Part shown: positions 32,519-32,795 of the stretch, in pieces
How positions within the stretch are numbered: position 1 is the stretch's first letter
Layout: each line of letters opens with the position of its first letter
Assembly: GCA_900465685.1 (NCBI GenBank)
Contig: UEGR01000034.1
Span: 1-32,795, forward strand
Reading direction: 5' to 3'
DNA length: 32,795 nt
Source of the DNA: Hyphomicrobiales bacterium
GTDB lineage: Bacteria; Pseudomonadota; Alphaproteobacteria; Rhizobiales; Rhizobiaceae
Position numbers and translations under genes: made by a program
The notes under the pieces: generated by a model
What the model saw: only the letters and a program-made list of their open reading frames with translations
Database searches by the model: none
What the model was told of the DNA's origin: nothing

Positions 32519-32775
32519 ACTGGAAAGCCCTATTTCACCGGACGGTTCAGCTATTGAGATAATGCTTCGATGAACTGCCTAGGAGAAGCCATCCTCATCG
32601 CGGAAATATGGATAAATTTCGATGTAATCTTCAATCCATCAGCCGATCTGTCAGAAACCCGTTTCTATGTCCGGAGTGGGAGAATTCGCATATATCCTCG
32701 CTTGAGCGAACAGTCAGGTGTCGCAGGCGGTATATGCCGAGCCATTGCCTGAAAGCTGTTCAACTGCGGTTGATG
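32519..32775. other. Upstream region of the terminal LysR-type gene
   Basis: A short plus-strand frame (32570-32752) is open but has no recognised domain and no good start signal. A divergent target gene would be expected here for a LysR-type regulator and is absent, possibly lost when the element at the window end inserted. Confidence 0.3.
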
Positions 32776-32794
32776 GGTAATCCCCCCGTTTTTA
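32776..32794. repeat. Right copy of the 19-bp inverted repeat
   Basis: GGTAATCCCCCCGTTTTTA is the exact reverse complement of positions 1-19. The bases inside the two copies differ (ATTTT on the left, TTGATG on the right), so the shared sequence begins at the same point, as expected for the end of a defined element such as an insertion sequence. Confidence 0.7.
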
Positions 32795-32795
32795 A

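Overview
The window looks like an accessory segment (plasmid or genomic-island type) from an alphaproteobacterium of the Hyphomicrobiales, most plausibly the Brucella/Ochrobactrum group. The evidence is an IalB-family protein, a giant glycine-rich autotransporter, a REC-HWE sensor kinase, a plasmid-type ParB-like protein, and scattered IS3-family and gene remnants. The taxonomic call is inference from gene content. The two window ends carry the same 19-bp sequence in inverted orientation, so the segment is probably bounded by two copies of one mobile element lying outside it.

Layout. 1-3261: remnant of an IS3-type orfA, a hairpin-rich leader, an orphan ParB-like gene and a vapBC toxin-antitoxin pair. 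3569-12833: a metabolic locus consisting of a LysR-like regulator (minus strand), then on the plus strand an AstE/AspA-type Zn-dependent deacylase, a three-gene polyamine-type ABC transporter (binding protein, a double-length fused permease, ATPase), a decayed IS3-family transposase end, a lysA gene resembling the enterobacterial one, and a PLP enzyme of the D-cysteine desulfhydrase / L-cysteate sulfo-lyase family. 12834-13857: about 1 kb with no convincing gene. 13858-27444 (minus strand): a 4338-residue autotransporter with about 50 copies of a roughly 65-residue Gly-rich repeat, followed 24 bases later by an IalB-family gene. 28000-28871 (minus): a short ORF and a frameshifted BAAT/acyl-CoA thioester hydrolase-type pseudogene. 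29178-30248: a receiver-HWE histidine kinase. 30802-31191: DoxX-family membrane protein. 31637-32518 (minus): an AT-rich LysR-type regulator.

How the genes may work together. The regulator at 3569-4501 and the decarboxylase at 10477-11739 both resemble the E. coli LysR/LysA pair, in which LysR activates lysA in response to diaminopimelate (DAP). Here a deacylase and a transporter sit between them. The simplest inference is a salvage route: import an N-acylated amino acid, possibly an acyl-DAP or DAP-like compound, remove the acyl group, and decarboxylate DAP to lysine under DAP-responsive control. This is the best candidate for an undescribed system here, but the substrate is not proven by sequence. 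The second candidate is the autotransporter-IalB pair, which looks like a co-transcribed surface/periplasmic unit.
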